In this document: positions 44,762 to 53,547 of the stretch, one piece after another
Layout: every line of letters begins with the position of its first letter
Position numbering within the stretch: the first letter of the stretch is position 1
Assembly: GCA_964445375.1 (NCBI GenBank)
Contig: CAYUKO010000001.1
Location: 9,535 to 73,534 of the forward strand
DNA: 64,000 bases
Source: COE1 sp964445375
GTDB taxonomy: Bacteria > Bacillota > Clostridia > Lachnospirales > Lachnospiraceae
Reading direction: 5' to 3'
Translations under genes and position numbers: made by a program
The notes under the pieces: model-generated
The model's database searches: none
What the model saw: the letters and a program-made list of their open reading frames with translations, nothing else
What the model was told of the DNA's origin: nothing

Positions 44762-45946
44762 TTATGCTTCTATGAGTCTTATTATTGCCTCTTTGTATTT
44801 CTCCATGGAAAAATCATTTGCCCGCTTCTTCGTTAATTCACGATAGCTCTGATATAGCTCCTGATTCTGTAACATCGTAAGCATTGCCTGTGCAAGCGCT
44901 TCTTCCTCTTCTTCCAGAACAATTTTGTCATTCTGCTGTTCATATTCCATGTTCTTCTGCGGCGTAAGTGCCGGCGTAAGTATACCATAATCAGCCTGCA
45001 TAGCGCCAACCGCGCTTTCTGCTTCCTTCCAGTCATCATGTAAGATTTCCGCAGGTCCTGACTTACAGTTTACTGACACAATCGGAAGTCCTACTGTCAA
45101 AGCCTCAACCAGCGCATTCGGAAGTCCTTCGCTAATCGAGGATAAGACATAGATATCACTTGCCTTCATAAAGGAAAAGGGATTCTTCTGCATACCGGTA
45201 AATAATACCCTTTCCCCGATACCCATAGACTCTGCAAGTCTCTTATATTCTTCAAAGCTGCCCTCACCGACAATAGCAAGCTTTGTATCCGGCATTTCTT
45301 CCTGCACTCTCTTAAATGCCTTTAAAAGATGCCAGAAGCCCTTCACATCATGTTCTCTTCCCATAGAAAGAATCACGTTATCTTCGCCTTCAAAAAATGG
45401 TTTATACGCATCTGCAAGTTCCTGTTCGCCAAGCTCCCGAATACCTGAAATATCACAAGGATTCCAGATTTCCTGTACATCCTTTGCCTGATACTTCTCT
45501 CTTACTTCCTCTGCCATGGCTTTCGCACAACAGACAACATAATCCATTTTCTTTAGAATCAGATTCATATACTGCTTATTATGAATCTCTCCAAAGGAAT
45601 GACAGGCTGCTATTTTTCTTGCCTTTCCTCTACTTAGGGCACTTGCCATATTCGCGGTCTGACCAAAGCTGTACATGACATCGATCTGAAGCTCCTTTTG
45701 TAAACTGGAAAGCTTCTTTGCTCGTTTGAAGAGATTTGTAATCTTTCCAAGCTTCCCCGGTACTGCCCCAAGATGCAGGTCAATTACATGCACCCCGGAA
45801 ACATCATAAATCATGCCCGCCGTATTAAATACGACAAGATGTATCTCATATGTTGTTTTTAAAAGCTGCGCTGTTAAAGCACATACACGCTCTAAGCCAC
45901 CCTGATCCAGCATGGGAACAACGAGCATGATTCTCTTTTTTGTCAT
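44762..45946 (-). CDS. GT4 glycosyltransferase
   Basis: 394 residues. MLDQGGLERVCALTAQ near the start, ACHSFGEIHNK around 120, VILSMGREHDVKGFW at the C-terminal domain, GT4 motif EGLPNALVE, then SVNCKSGPAEIL. An insert of roughly 25 residues near 320-350 (ALTPQKNMEYEQQND) is longer than in the other GT4 proteins of the window. Donor unknown; the NxxSGPxEIL form occurs in many hexose and HexNAc transferases. Fifteen-base gap to the asnB gene that follows. Confidence 0.92.
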   Translation of the reverse strand: MTKKRIMLVVPMLDQGGLERVCALTAQLLKTTYEIHLVVFNTAGMIYDVSGVHVIDLHLGAVPGKLGKITNLFKRAKKLSSLQKELQIDVMYSFGQTANMASALSRGKARKIAACHSFGEIHNKQYMNLILKKMDYVVCCAKAMAEEVREKYQAKDVQEIWNPCDISGIRELGEQELADAYKPFFEGEDNVILSMGREHDVKGFWHLLKAFKRVQEEMPDTKLAIVGEGSFEEYKRLAESMGIGERVLFTGMQKNPFSFMKASDIYVLSSISEGLPNALVEALTVGLPIVSVNCKSGPAEILHDDWKEAESAVGAMQADYGILTPALTPQKNMEYEQQNDKIVLEEEEEALAQAMLTMLQNQELYQSYRELTKKRANDFSMEKYKEAIIRLIEA

Positions 45947-45949
45947 TTT

Positions 45950-46735
45950 CTAATTCACCCTTTTCATCAGCTTCATAGCGGTTACTGCAAGCTTTCCAAG
46001 AAGTGTATTACCAGTAAACACATTGTAATACGTAATCTTATCGCCACCGAATTTGAGCTTGAATTCATCGATACCGTTTGGATTCTCAAAGTCTGAGATA
46101 CCGCCCCAGTCATAACGAACGAGTCCCTTTTCCTTAAAGTACTTGATATCTTCCCAGTGCAGACGCTTATTGGCACGTCCAATCATGGACTGGTCTGCAC
46201 TCTCTTCACGGAAGCAGGATGCAGAATGTAATAATCTTGCGTCTGTTTCATCACAGATGTAGGAATGGAACACAAGAATCTCTCCTTCATGTAAAACAGC
46301 AGAAAAGATAATCGCATCTGCTTCCAGATAACGGTCGATTGCTGTAATATTAAGCTTCGTATCAGAGCCCTTGGACTGATACATTCTCTCATAGATATCC
46401 GCAAAGGTATCTATTAAGCTTCGATCTGCCTCAATATCAGCCTTTGTATAGAATCTGACTTCGATACCATCCTTCTCACTACGGCGAAACTGATACTTTA
46501 CTGCCTTGTTGATATTGGTAAGCATATCTTCTTCTGACATCGTAAGGTCATTCATACAGGTATGATATTCCTGCCAGCCTCGAAAGCTTCCCTTTGTCTG
46601 CTCTTTCTCCACACCATGAACAAAGAGAATATCTGCCTTTCTCTTCTGTTCAAGCAGCTCTGAAATCGTTGTTTTACCCGGATACCAGATTTGATTTATC
46701 TTCAAAAATTTCTTCTGATACATTACATCTATCAT
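45950..46735 (-). CDS. FemAB/GNAT-like acyl or aminoacyl transferase
   Basis: 261 residues, about one and a half GNAT lobes. The N-terminal part is short; the second lobe has AVKYQFRRSEKDGIEV (about 93-108), then a Met/Tyr-rich helix, and ends with YDWGGISDFENPNGIDEFK (about 212-230), a run shared by FemX/FemAB-type enzymes and related GNAT proteins of exopolysaccharide loci. Either transfer of an amino acid from a tRNA to an amino sugar or plain acetyl transfer is possible. It stands between two GT4 genes. Confidence 0.75.
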   Translation of the reverse strand: MIDVMYQKKFLKINQIWYPGKTTISELLEQKRKADILFVHGVEKEQTKGSFRGWQEYHTCMNDLTMSEEDMLTNINKAVKYQFRRSEKDGIEVRFYTKADIEADRSLIDTFADIYERMYQSKGSDTKLNITAIDRYLEADAIIFSAVLHEGEILVFHSYICDETDARLLHSASCFREESADQSMIGRANKRLHWEDIKYFKEKGLVRYDWGGISDFENPNGIDEFKLKFGGDKITYYNVFTGNTLLGKLAVTAMKLMKRVN

Positions 46736-46768
46736 AAATTCTCTACCCCGTTTATGAATTTTGGTAAT

Positions 46769-46785
46769 TATTCAGTACCTGAATA
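46769..46785. repeat. 17-base palindrome between GT4 and FemAB-like genes
   Basis: TATTCAG and CTGAATA form a perfect 7-bp inverted repeat around three bases, in the 51-base gap between two co-directional genes. No T-run follows on the transcribed strand, so it is not a standard terminator. It could be a small operator or an RNA processing site, or chance. Confidence 0.35.
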
Positions 46786-46786
46786 G

Positions 46787-47947
46787 TTACGATTTTTTTA
46801 CATTACCTGGCGGGTTTTGTCCTGTCCGATAGAATTCCTCCATCCGTGCCGCCTGTGTATTTACATCAAAGTCTTTCTTCGCAATGGCTTCTTGCATGTC
46901 TTTACGAAGAAATGCTTCCCTGGCATTCTTAAGTATTTCCTCTGCCCAAAGCTTTGGTTCTTCTTCTATACTTCGATAGGACACAAGGTCTGTCAAAGCA
47001 ACCTCCCTTGTAATCCGGTCAGATATCAGGCAATGCAGTCCTGCTGCCTGTGCCTCTACAACGCTTCCCGGAAGTCCCTCAAAGGTGGATGGAAATACAA
47101 AGTAATCAAATGCCTGATAATAGCGTTCCACATCAAATTTATTTCCAAGGAATAACACCTTATCCTCTATACCTAATGCCTTAAGCTTATCATGAATAGT
47201 AGCTTCTTCCTCACCCTTGCCAATTAAGACAAGAGCCATATCCTCACGGCTTTTACAAAGCTCTGCAAAGATATCAACAAGGTACGTATGATTCTTCATG
47301 AATCCAAAACGACCAACGTGACCAATGACAAACTTATCCTGAATGCCAAGTTGTTCTCTTACCTCGTTTCGAACTGCTTCATTATACTGGAATCTCTTTG
47401 CATCAATGGCATTGGGAATGGTCCATACGTTACCCTGCTCAACCCATTTCTTACCAAAAACCGCAATTCCGGCTTCTTCGGAACAGGTAAAACAATAGTC
47501 CGCCTTATGTTTCAAAGAGCTTCGCAAGAGCTTTGTTACATAGCCTTTTGCACCCTTATCCACACCTGCGCTTCTTGCATGAGCAATGGTTACGACAGAA
47601 GGGTTCTCTTTCTTTGCAATCGGAAGATAGATGGATGCTGTACTTGTCATATGTCCCTGCACCGCAACAAACTCCTGATGTTCCTTAAAAAACTGTCTGA
47701 TTGCTTTCTTATATTCTGCAAGGTTTACCACCTTGAATCGCGGCAAACTATAAATCTTACCGCCAAGCTCTCGTATTTCCTTGCTATAATGTCCTTCCTC
47801 TGTCGTATGTACAAGAAAATCAAACTGCACCTTACTGCGGTCTATGCAGCGATACAGCTCCATAATTCTACTCTCTGCACCACCAAGGTTTGTCGTTCCC
47901 AGTACATGCAAAACTCTGATTGGATTCTGTGTCTTCTGATTGGTCAT
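46787..47947 (-). CDS. GT4 glycosyltransferase
   Basis: 386 residues. VLGTTNLGGAESRIMELYR at the N-terminus, VQGHMTSTASIYLP (about 96-109), HARSAGVDKGAKG, then FVIGHVGRFGFMKNH opening the second domain and GT4 motif EGLPGSVVE. This set matches the EpsF/CapM-like branch of GT4 that adds HexNAc or galactose residues. Followed by the FemAB-like gene after 51 bases. Confidence 0.93.
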   Translation of the reverse strand: MTNQKTQNPIRVLHVLGTTNLGGAESRIMELYRCIDRSKVQFDFLVHTTEEGHYSKEIRELGGKIYSLPRFKVVNLAEYKKAIRQFFKEHQEFVAVQGHMTSTASIYLPIAKKENPSVVTIAHARSAGVDKGAKGYVTKLLRSSLKHKADYCFTCSEEAGIAVFGKKWVEQGNVWTIPNAIDAKRFQYNEAVRNEVREQLGIQDKFVIGHVGRFGFMKNHTYLVDIFAELCKSREDMALVLIGKGEEEATIHDKLKALGIEDKVLFLGNKFDVERYYQAFDYFVFPSTFEGLPGSVVEAQAAGLHCLISDRITREVALTDLVSYRSIEEEPKLWAEEILKNAREAFLRKDMQEAIAKKDFDVNTQAARMEEFYRTGQNPPGNVKKS

Positions 47948-47957
47948 TCTTTTCCCT

Positions 47958-48704
47958 TTACTTTCTTATGTTATTTAAACGTACCAGTACATACTTGCTG
48001 ACTGCCATAAGATACTCTTTGCTTCTTCCCAAAATGCCACGCTTATCCGGCGTAATCTTCAAATAATCCTGATAAGAAATCAGCTTATCTTTCTGTTCCG
48101 CAAACATCTTCTCATAACGTTCAAAATCTTTATCATTCATGGTATTGGCATGAATGACAAAGGTCGTATAGCCATTTTCCTGCTTTAAGCTATTGCTCTG
48201 TTTGAAGGAAATCGGATAAAAAATCATTCCCTTCCACTCATATGGCTTATCGCCAAAGCCATCGGTCAGCTTTGCAAAGCCTGCTGCCTTCAAAGCCTTG
48301 AGTGTATTCTTATCGTAGGAATGTGCCGGAGCCATAAAGATATCGGTATAGATACCGTGACTTTCTAAGATTTCCTTACCCTTTTTCAGGGATGCAAGCT
48401 GTTCCTCATAGGTCTTTCCTGCATACTCTGAAATTGCATTTAATGGAAAACAGCCCTTCTTCTTCGTGCTGTAAATATGGGTACAGCCATGCTGTGCAAT
48501 AGTCCAGCCTTCTTTTTCTAATTGTAATAAATATTCCCAAAAATCCTCCCTTGCTTCGTCGATATGAAGCATAGAATCCTGATTTTCGGGAACTACCCCT
48601 ATAAGCGGTTTGACCTGATACAGATCACAAAGCTCCTTAAATCTAAGGAACTTTGCCCAATCCATATCAGGTGTTATATCATCCATTCTTATCGAAATAT
48701 TCAT
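47958..48704 (-). CDS. DUF2334/polysaccharide deacetylase-like protein
   Basis: 248 residues, no signal peptide, so cytoplasmic. NodB-fold markers are MDD at 7-9 (catalytic and metal acids), QHGCTH at 71-76 giving the two metal histidines, and MAPAHSYD at 124-131. Proteins of this kind in O-antigen and EPS operons are thought to remove acetyl groups from sugars or lipid-linked sugars, comparable with PIG-L-like steps but of a different fold. The intracellular location suggests action on a nucleotide- or lipid-linked intermediate. Flanked by a UDP-HexNAc epimerase and a GT4. Confidence 0.85.
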   Translation of the reverse strand: MNISIRMDDITPDMDWAKFLRFKELCDLYQVKPLIGVVPENQDSMLHIDEAREDFWEYLLQLEKEGWTIAQHGCTHIYSTKKKGCFPLNAISEYAGKTYEEQLASLKKGKEILESHGIYTDIFMAPAHSYDKNTLKALKAAGFAKLTDGFGDKPYEWKGMIFYPISFKQSNSLKQENGYTTFVIHANTMNDKDFERYEKMFAEQKDKLISYQDYLKITPDKRGILGRSKEYLMAVSKYVLVRLNNIRK

Positions 48705-48724
48705 CTAATTCTCCAAGTATAAGA

Positions 48725-49699
48725 TTACAGGTTTGCCTTGTACCAGTCGATTGCAAGGGCAATACCCTTCTCAAAATCGTATTCCGGATCATATCCAAGT
48801 AACTCTCTTGCCTTTGAAATATCAGCATTAGAATGCTTGATATCTCCTGCTCTGTCTGGTCCAAAGTGAGGCTCTACGTCCTTACCAAGTGCCTTACAGA
48901 GATCATAATAAATATCAATCAGATATTCTCTTCCGCCGTAAGCTACGTTAAATGCCTGTCCTGCTGCATCACTGGAAGCAAGACATGCCTTCATATTTGC
49001 TTCGATTACATTATCAATATAAGTAAAGTCTCTTGACTGCTTTCCATCACCGTTAATGGTTGGAACTTCTCCGTCTAAGAGCTGCTTAATAAACTTTGGA
49101 ATAACAGCTGCATATGCGCCATTTGGATCCTGACGGCGTCCGAATACGTTGAAATAACGAAGTCCATAAGTATCCAGACCATAAAGCTTCTTATAAAGCT
49201 TTCCATATTCTTCATCCACACGCTTTGTTAACGCATATGGAGAAAGAAGATTTCCTTCCTGTCCCTCTTTCTTAGGGAGTACCGGATGATCGCCATAAAC
49301 GGAAGAACTTGATGCATAGACAAACTTCTTAACACCATTCTGTCTTGCAGCTTCCATCATATTTAAAGTACCCATAATGTTATTCTGCTCATAGAATAAA
49401 GGCATCTCAATACTTCTTGGAACAGAACCCCATGCAGCCTGATTCATAACGAAATCTACGCCCTCACAAGCCTTCATACAAGTATCAAAATCCTTGATAT
49501 CTCCCTTAATAAAGGTATAATTTGGTCTGTCCAACAGCATCTTTACATTTTCTTCACGGCCTGTAGAAAGGTCATCCAGACATCTTACCTGATATCCCAT
49601 ATCTGTTAATGCCTCACACAAGTTAGAACCAATAAAGCCAGCTCCACCTGTTACAAGAAAAACACTATTTTCCGGAAATTTCAAATCCTTATATCCCAT
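48725..49699 (-). CDS. UDP-HexNAc(A) 4-epimerase, WbpP/TviC-like
   Basis: 324 residues, extended SDR. TGGAGFIG at 17-24, LDDLSTG at 41-47, the catalytic SSSSVYGD at 130-137 and Y155xxxK159. NQAAWGSVPRSIEMP (86-100) and RYFNVFGRRQDPNGAYAAVIPKF are the signature of UDP-GlcNAc/UDP-GlcNAcA C4 epimerases. With the 6-dehydrogenase encoded just upstream, the pair is expected to yield UDP-N-acetylgalactosaminuronic acid, as in Vi antigen and P. aeruginosa O6 pathways. One membrane-protein gene separates the two. Confidence 0.91.
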   Translation of the reverse strand: MGYKDLKFPENSVFLVTGGAGFIGSNLCEALTDMGYQVRCLDDLSTGREENVKMLLDRPNYTFIKGDIKDFDTCMKACEGVDFVMNQAAWGSVPRSIEMPLFYEQNNIMGTLNMMEAARQNGVKKFVYASSSSVYGDHPVLPKKEGQEGNLLSPYALTKRVDEEYGKLYKKLYGLDTYGLRYFNVFGRRQDPNGAYAAVIPKFIKQLLDGEVPTINGDGKQSRDFTYIDNVIEANMKACLASSDAAGQAFNVAYGGREYLIDIYYDLCKALGKDVEPHFGPDRAGDIKHSNADISKARELLGYDPEYDFEKGIALAIDWYKANL

Positions 49700-49720
49700 C
49701 GTTATTCCAATCCTTTCCTA

Positions 49721-51076
49721 CTACTTCTTTGCTGCCTTGCATATCTCATAACATTCTAACAATAACAGCAATCCTGCCAGATAAAACAGTGGCAGATTAT
49801 ATAACATATATCTGGAAATGCACTGAATCATCAGAGAAGTTCCAGTCACATTTCCAGTAATCATCAACAACACAAGTGCCATAAAAGGTGCTGCCTTGGA
49901 GTCATGGTTCTTCATCCAGACAACTATCGTAAGTATGATTGCTATCAGATAAATCCCAAGTGCATACCAATTAAATATCGGATGTACAAACGCCACACTT
50001 CGAATAAAGCCCATCAGAACCATAGCCACATAGTTATATGCGTACTTCATAAGTACCTGTGGTAACAGTTCACTCATGAGTGCAGAAGCTACCTTGTCCA
50101 CTTCCACCATCATAAGCTGATAATCTTCTACCGTAACACCCGTGGTTTTGGTAACATACTCTTTTGCACAAATGGCAAAATAATCAAAGTTCAGACTGTC
50201 ATGACATGCCTCATGATGTGCTGCTCTTGCAAGCAGACCATCCGGCGAGAACTGGTAATTCATACTATCTGCATAGGCTCTATCATAAATTTCATAGAAA
50301 AGCTCTCTTAAGCCTTCGTCTTCTATTGCTTCGCCATCTTCCCTGTCTGCTACATACAAAACATTGGCAACAGACATTGCCTTACCGGATGCGGTATCAA
50401 CAAACAGTCCCTGTTCACAGTAATTATACGTCTTAATAAGCAATCCACGCCCTACAAAGGCAACAGCAAGCATAACGACGAATACCGCAATCTGCTTCCA
50501 TTTCTTCTGTAAAAAGGCAATGAGCGCCATGGCAAGAAACCATACGAGAATCAGCACCATAAACTGTCCGCGTACCAAGGACACTCCAATCGCCCAGAAA
50601 AAGGCAAGCAAGCTATCCTTTCCGAGAATATTTCTACTCCAGACTGCCTTTAAAATATACAGAATAAAGAACAGATAAAGAGAATATGCGATTCCTTCTG
50701 ATAACAGGGAGTTCGTTATAATCATCCCCGAAGAAGAAGCAAGTGGTGTCATAATGTGTGGTGCTAATAAAATCACCATTACGACCGGAAGCATGTACCA
50801 TTTCAGGTTCAACAATCTTCGCAACGCACATACAAATATCGTATTTGCCACAATCGCTAGAATATTCTGCACGATAATAATAAGCTCATAATGATGCTCT
50901 GGTGACAGAAACCGAAGAAACTGTATGAGCAAAGCATAAACAGGCTCTCTTGTTACAAACTGCATCTCATGCTGAAAGCTATCACCAAGATAAAGCGGTT
51001 CCCCGGTTATCAGCAGAAAACCGAAGAACACGGCAAACACCAAAAATATGGTTATATCGGTTATTCTTTTTCGCAT
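49721..51076 (-). CDS. Polytopic membrane protein, unknown; paralogue of the one at 40387
   Basis: 451 residues from MRKRITDITIFL. Start chosen because ATG overlaps the upstream stop as TAATG and GGAG lies six bases before it; a TTG four codons earlier is the alternative. About ten hydrophobic segments. It shares with the protein at 40387 the REPVYALLIQFLRFLSP run after helix 1, SLLSEGIAYSLY, an outer loop beginning YNYCEQGLF, LLPxxxxKYAYNY plus HPIFNWYALGIYL, and the last-helix SRYMLYNLPLFY. A candidate polymerase or GT-C-like transferase without a recognised family. Confidence 0.82.
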   Translation of the reverse strand: MRKRITDITIFLVFAVFFGFLLITGEPLYLGDSFQHEMQFVTREPVYALLIQFLRFLSPEHHYELIIIVQNILAIVANTIFVCALRRLLNLKWYMLPVVMVILLAPHIMTPLASSSGMIITNSLLSEGIAYSLYLFFILYILKAVWSRNILGKDSLLAFFWAIGVSLVRGQFMVLILVWFLAMALIAFLQKKWKQIAVFVVMLAVAFVGRGLLIKTYNYCEQGLFVDTASGKAMSVANVLYVADREDGEAIEDEGLRELFYEIYDRAYADSMNYQFSPDGLLARAAHHEACHDSLNFDYFAICAKEYVTKTTGVTVEDYQLMMVEVDKVASALMSELLPQVLMKYAYNYVAMVLMGFIRSVAFVHPIFNWYALGIYLIAIILTIVVWMKNHDSKAAPFMALVLLMITGNVTGTSLMIQCISRYMLYNLPLFYLAGLLLLLECYEICKAAKK

Positions 51077-52392
51077 TATAATCTCCAATAAATATAGCCT
51101 GCATCCTGATATGCTTTCTTGTCTAAGATACCCTTAAGGTCTGTTAATACCTTTGTCTGGTTCTTAGATGTATACAGCGCATCGATATCCTTCATTTCAA
51201 GGCTCTTAAAGGATTCATGTGCTACTGCAAGAATCACAGCATCACAATCCTTAATCTCTGCCATTGGAACGAATTCAATACCATATAATCTCTTAGCTTC
51301 TGCTGCATCTGCATTATCATCTGTTACAACAGCAGTAATGCCATATTCCTGTAATTCCTTGTAAATATCAATAATCTTGGTATTTCTGGTATCCGGACAA
51401 TTCTCCTTAAAGGTAAAGCCAAGAATAGCAACCTTGGCACTCTTAACCGGAATATCAGCCTTAATTAAATTCTTAACCAGATTCTCAGCTACATACTTGC
51501 CCATATCATCATTGATACGACGTCCTGAAAGGATAATCTGTGAGTGATAGCCTAACTGCTCTGCCTTATAGGTTAAGTAATATGGGTCTACACCGATACA
51601 GTGTCCGCCTACAAGTCCCGGCTGGAAGTTTAAGAAGTTCCACTTCGTTCCTGCTGCTGCAAGTACAGACTTCGTATCAATGCCCATTTTATTAAAGATA
51701 ATAGACAACTCGTTCATGAAAGCGATATTGATATCACGCTGGCTGTTTTCAATAACCTTAGCAGCCTCTGCTACCTTGATGCTTTCTGCACGGTATACAC
51801 CTGCTTCTACCACAAGCTCGTACACCTTAGCTACCTGATCCAGTGTCTCTTCGTCCATACCGGATACAATCTTGGTAATGGTTTCCAGTCTGTGTACTTT
51901 ATCACCAGGATTGATACGTTCTGGAGAATAACCAATCTTAAAGTCTACACCACACTTAAGTCCTGATTCCTTCTCTAAGATAGGAACACAGATATCCTCT
52001 GTTACACCTGGATATACGGTAGACTCGAATACAACGATAGAACCCTTTGTCAGATTCTGTCCTAAGATTCTGCTTGCTCCTTCTACTGGTGTCAAATCCG
52101 GTGTGTGATCATCATTTACCGGTGTTGGAACTGCAACGATATGGAACTTTGCTTCCTTTAACTTTGTAGGATCAGCAGTAAACTCTACAGTTGTGTTCTT
52201 GATGACATCATCACCAACTTCATTTGTTGGATCAACACCCGACTTATATAAGTCAATCTTTGCTGCATTCAGGTCGAATCCTACTACCTTAATCTTTCTT
52301 GCAAAAGCAACAGCGATTGGCATACCTACATAACCAAGTCCTACTAATGATACTTTCTCTTTTCCACTTACAATATCTTCATATAAGCTCAT
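51076..52392 (-). CDS. UDP-N-acetyl-hexosamine 6-dehydrogenase (WbpA/TviB/WbpO type)
   Basis: 438 residues. NAD site VGLGYVGMP at 17-25, ESTVYPGVTE at 123-132, AKVIEN (211-216) and the catalytic Cys265 in GGHCIGVDPYYL. The SQRDINIAFMNEL stretch and the WNFLNFQPGLVGGHC run match the Vi/WbpO branch that oxidises UDP-GlcNAc or UDP-GalNAc at C6 in two steps to the uronic acid. The product probably feeds the WbpP/TviC-like epimerase at 48725 and then amidation by an AsnB. Strong GGAG before the ATG. Confidence 0.94.
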   Translation of the reverse strand: MSLYEDIVSGKEKVSLVGLGYVGMPIAVAFARKIKVVGFDLNAAKIDLYKSGVDPTNEVGDDVIKNTTVEFTADPTKLKEAKFHIVAVPTPVNDDHTPDLTPVEGASRILGQNLTKGSIVVFESTVYPGVTEDICVPILEKESGLKCGVDFKIGYSPERINPGDKVHRLETITKIVSGMDEETLDQVAKVYELVVEAGVYRAESIKVAEAAKVIENSQRDINIAFMNELSIIFNKMGIDTKSVLAAAGTKWNFLNFQPGLVGGHCIGVDPYYLTYKAEQLGYHSQIILSGRRINDDMGKYVAENLVKNLIKADIPVKSAKVAILGFTFKENCPDTRNTKIIDIYKELQEYGITAVVTDDNADAAEAKRLYGIEFVPMAEIKDCDAVILAVAHESFKSLEMKDIDALYTSKNQTKVLTDLKGILDKKAYQDAGYIYWRL

Positions 52393-52439
52393 ATTTTTCT
52401 CCTATCTGTGCATGTTTCCTTTCACACACCTTTATGTTC

Positions 52440-53534
52440 TTATGATTTACTTACTGCATGTATCTCTTCCATATAAGCATCTACTACCTGCTTACGGTCA
52501 AATTCGCGCTCCATCTTTGCTCTGGCATTACGTCCCATCTGTGCACGTTCCTCGCCGGAAAGCTTCATAAAGCGTCTGAGTGCTTCTAATAATGCCTCTT
52601 TATCCCTTGCCGGGAATCCAAAGCCTGTGACACCATCCTCAAAGCCTTCCTGACAGCCCGGTATCTTAGATGCCAGTACCGGTCTTCCCGTAGCACTTGC
52701 TTCCAGAATGACATTAGACATTCCCTCATGATAGCTTGGCATCAACACAGCCGCTGCCTCTTTATAATAGGGATGTATCTCTTTCTGATAGCCTATCAGC
52801 TCCAGAATACCATCCTGTTCATATTGTTCCATGATATCCTTATAATCATCCTCATAGTTGCCAACCAATCGGAAAACAGCCTGCGGATATTCCTTGCAAA
52901 TAGCCTTTGCCGCATAGAGTAATTCCTCAATGCCCTTTTCCTTCATGACTCTTCCAACATATAAGAATATCATTTTCTCCTCTTTAGAAGAATATTCCTC
53001 AAAGTGATGTCTGTCAAGATTTACTCCTGAGCCAGGCACAAGCCTTGCCTTCTTCCCAAGGATTCCATATTGCTTAAAGATTTCCTGATTCTTTTCATTT
53101 TGGAAAAAGATACAGGACGCCTTTTTCAGTGCCATCTTATATAAAAATACGACTATTCTTTGTACCATACCGCCATTTTCGAAAGCAGAACCAAGTCCTG
53201 TAATGTTTACGATATAAGGGATATGCCTCATTCTACAGCAAAGATTGCCATAGATGTTCGGTTTTATCGTATAGGTAAGCACCACATCCGGTTTTACCTC
53301 TTTCATAAGCTTCCAATACGCACCCAAAAGTCCTAAGTCTCTGACCGGGTTCATTCCTCGTCTGTCAATTGGTGTATGATGAACCTTACATCCTTCCTCA
53401 GAAAGCTGTGGTACCTTTTCTTCATCGGGAAGACTTACGTGTACTTCATATTCCTTAAGCAATGTCAGTATCAGTTCGTTTCGAAAATCATACAGACCAC
53501 TTGCCGAATTTGCAAGAATTAATATCTTCTTCAT
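52440..53534 (-). CDS. GT4 glycosyltransferase, PglA/CapM-like
   Basis: 364 residues from MKKILILANSASGLYDFR. The N-terminal half has TPIDRRGMNP, VLTYTIKPNIYGN and NITGLGSAF, a set shared with PglA of Campylobacter and related transferases that add the second sugar to undecaprenyl-diphosphate-linked diNAcBac or similar. GT4 motif EGMSNVILE and GxEGFEDGVTGF complete it. The frame opens nine codons earlier inside the ATP-grasp gene, but GAGG stands six bases before the chosen ATG. Its place right after the PglF/E/C block supports second-sugar addition. Confidence 0.92.
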   Translation of the reverse strand: MKKILILANSASGLYDFRNELILTLLKEYEVHVSLPDEEKVPQLSEEGCKVHHTPIDRRGMNPVRDLGLLGAYWKLMKEVKPDVVLTYTIKPNIYGNLCCRMRHIPYIVNITGLGSAFENGGMVQRIVVFLYKMALKKASCIFFQNEKNQEIFKQYGILGKKARLVPGSGVNLDRHHFEEYSSKEEKMIFLYVGRVMKEKGIEELLYAAKAICKEYPQAVFRLVGNYEDDYKDIMEQYEQDGILELIGYQKEIHPYYKEAAAVLMPSYHEGMSNVILEASATGRPVLASKIPGCQEGFEDGVTGFGFPARDKEALLEALRRFMKLSGEERAQMGRNARAKMEREFDRKQVVDAYMEEIHAVSKS

Positions 53535-53547
53535 GTGTAACCTCTTC

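Noticed and set aside
46769..46785. Palindrome as a transcription terminator
   Set aside because: No T-run follows on the transcribed strand and genes on both sides are closely spaced.
47288..48001. Plus-strand open frame of about 237 codons
   Set aside because: Antisense to GT4 and deacetylase-like genes with clear motifs; a Cys/Leu-rich shadow translation.
51076..51088. TTG start for the membrane protein at 49721
   Set aside because: An ATG four codons on has GGAG at ideal spacing and forms a TAATG junction.
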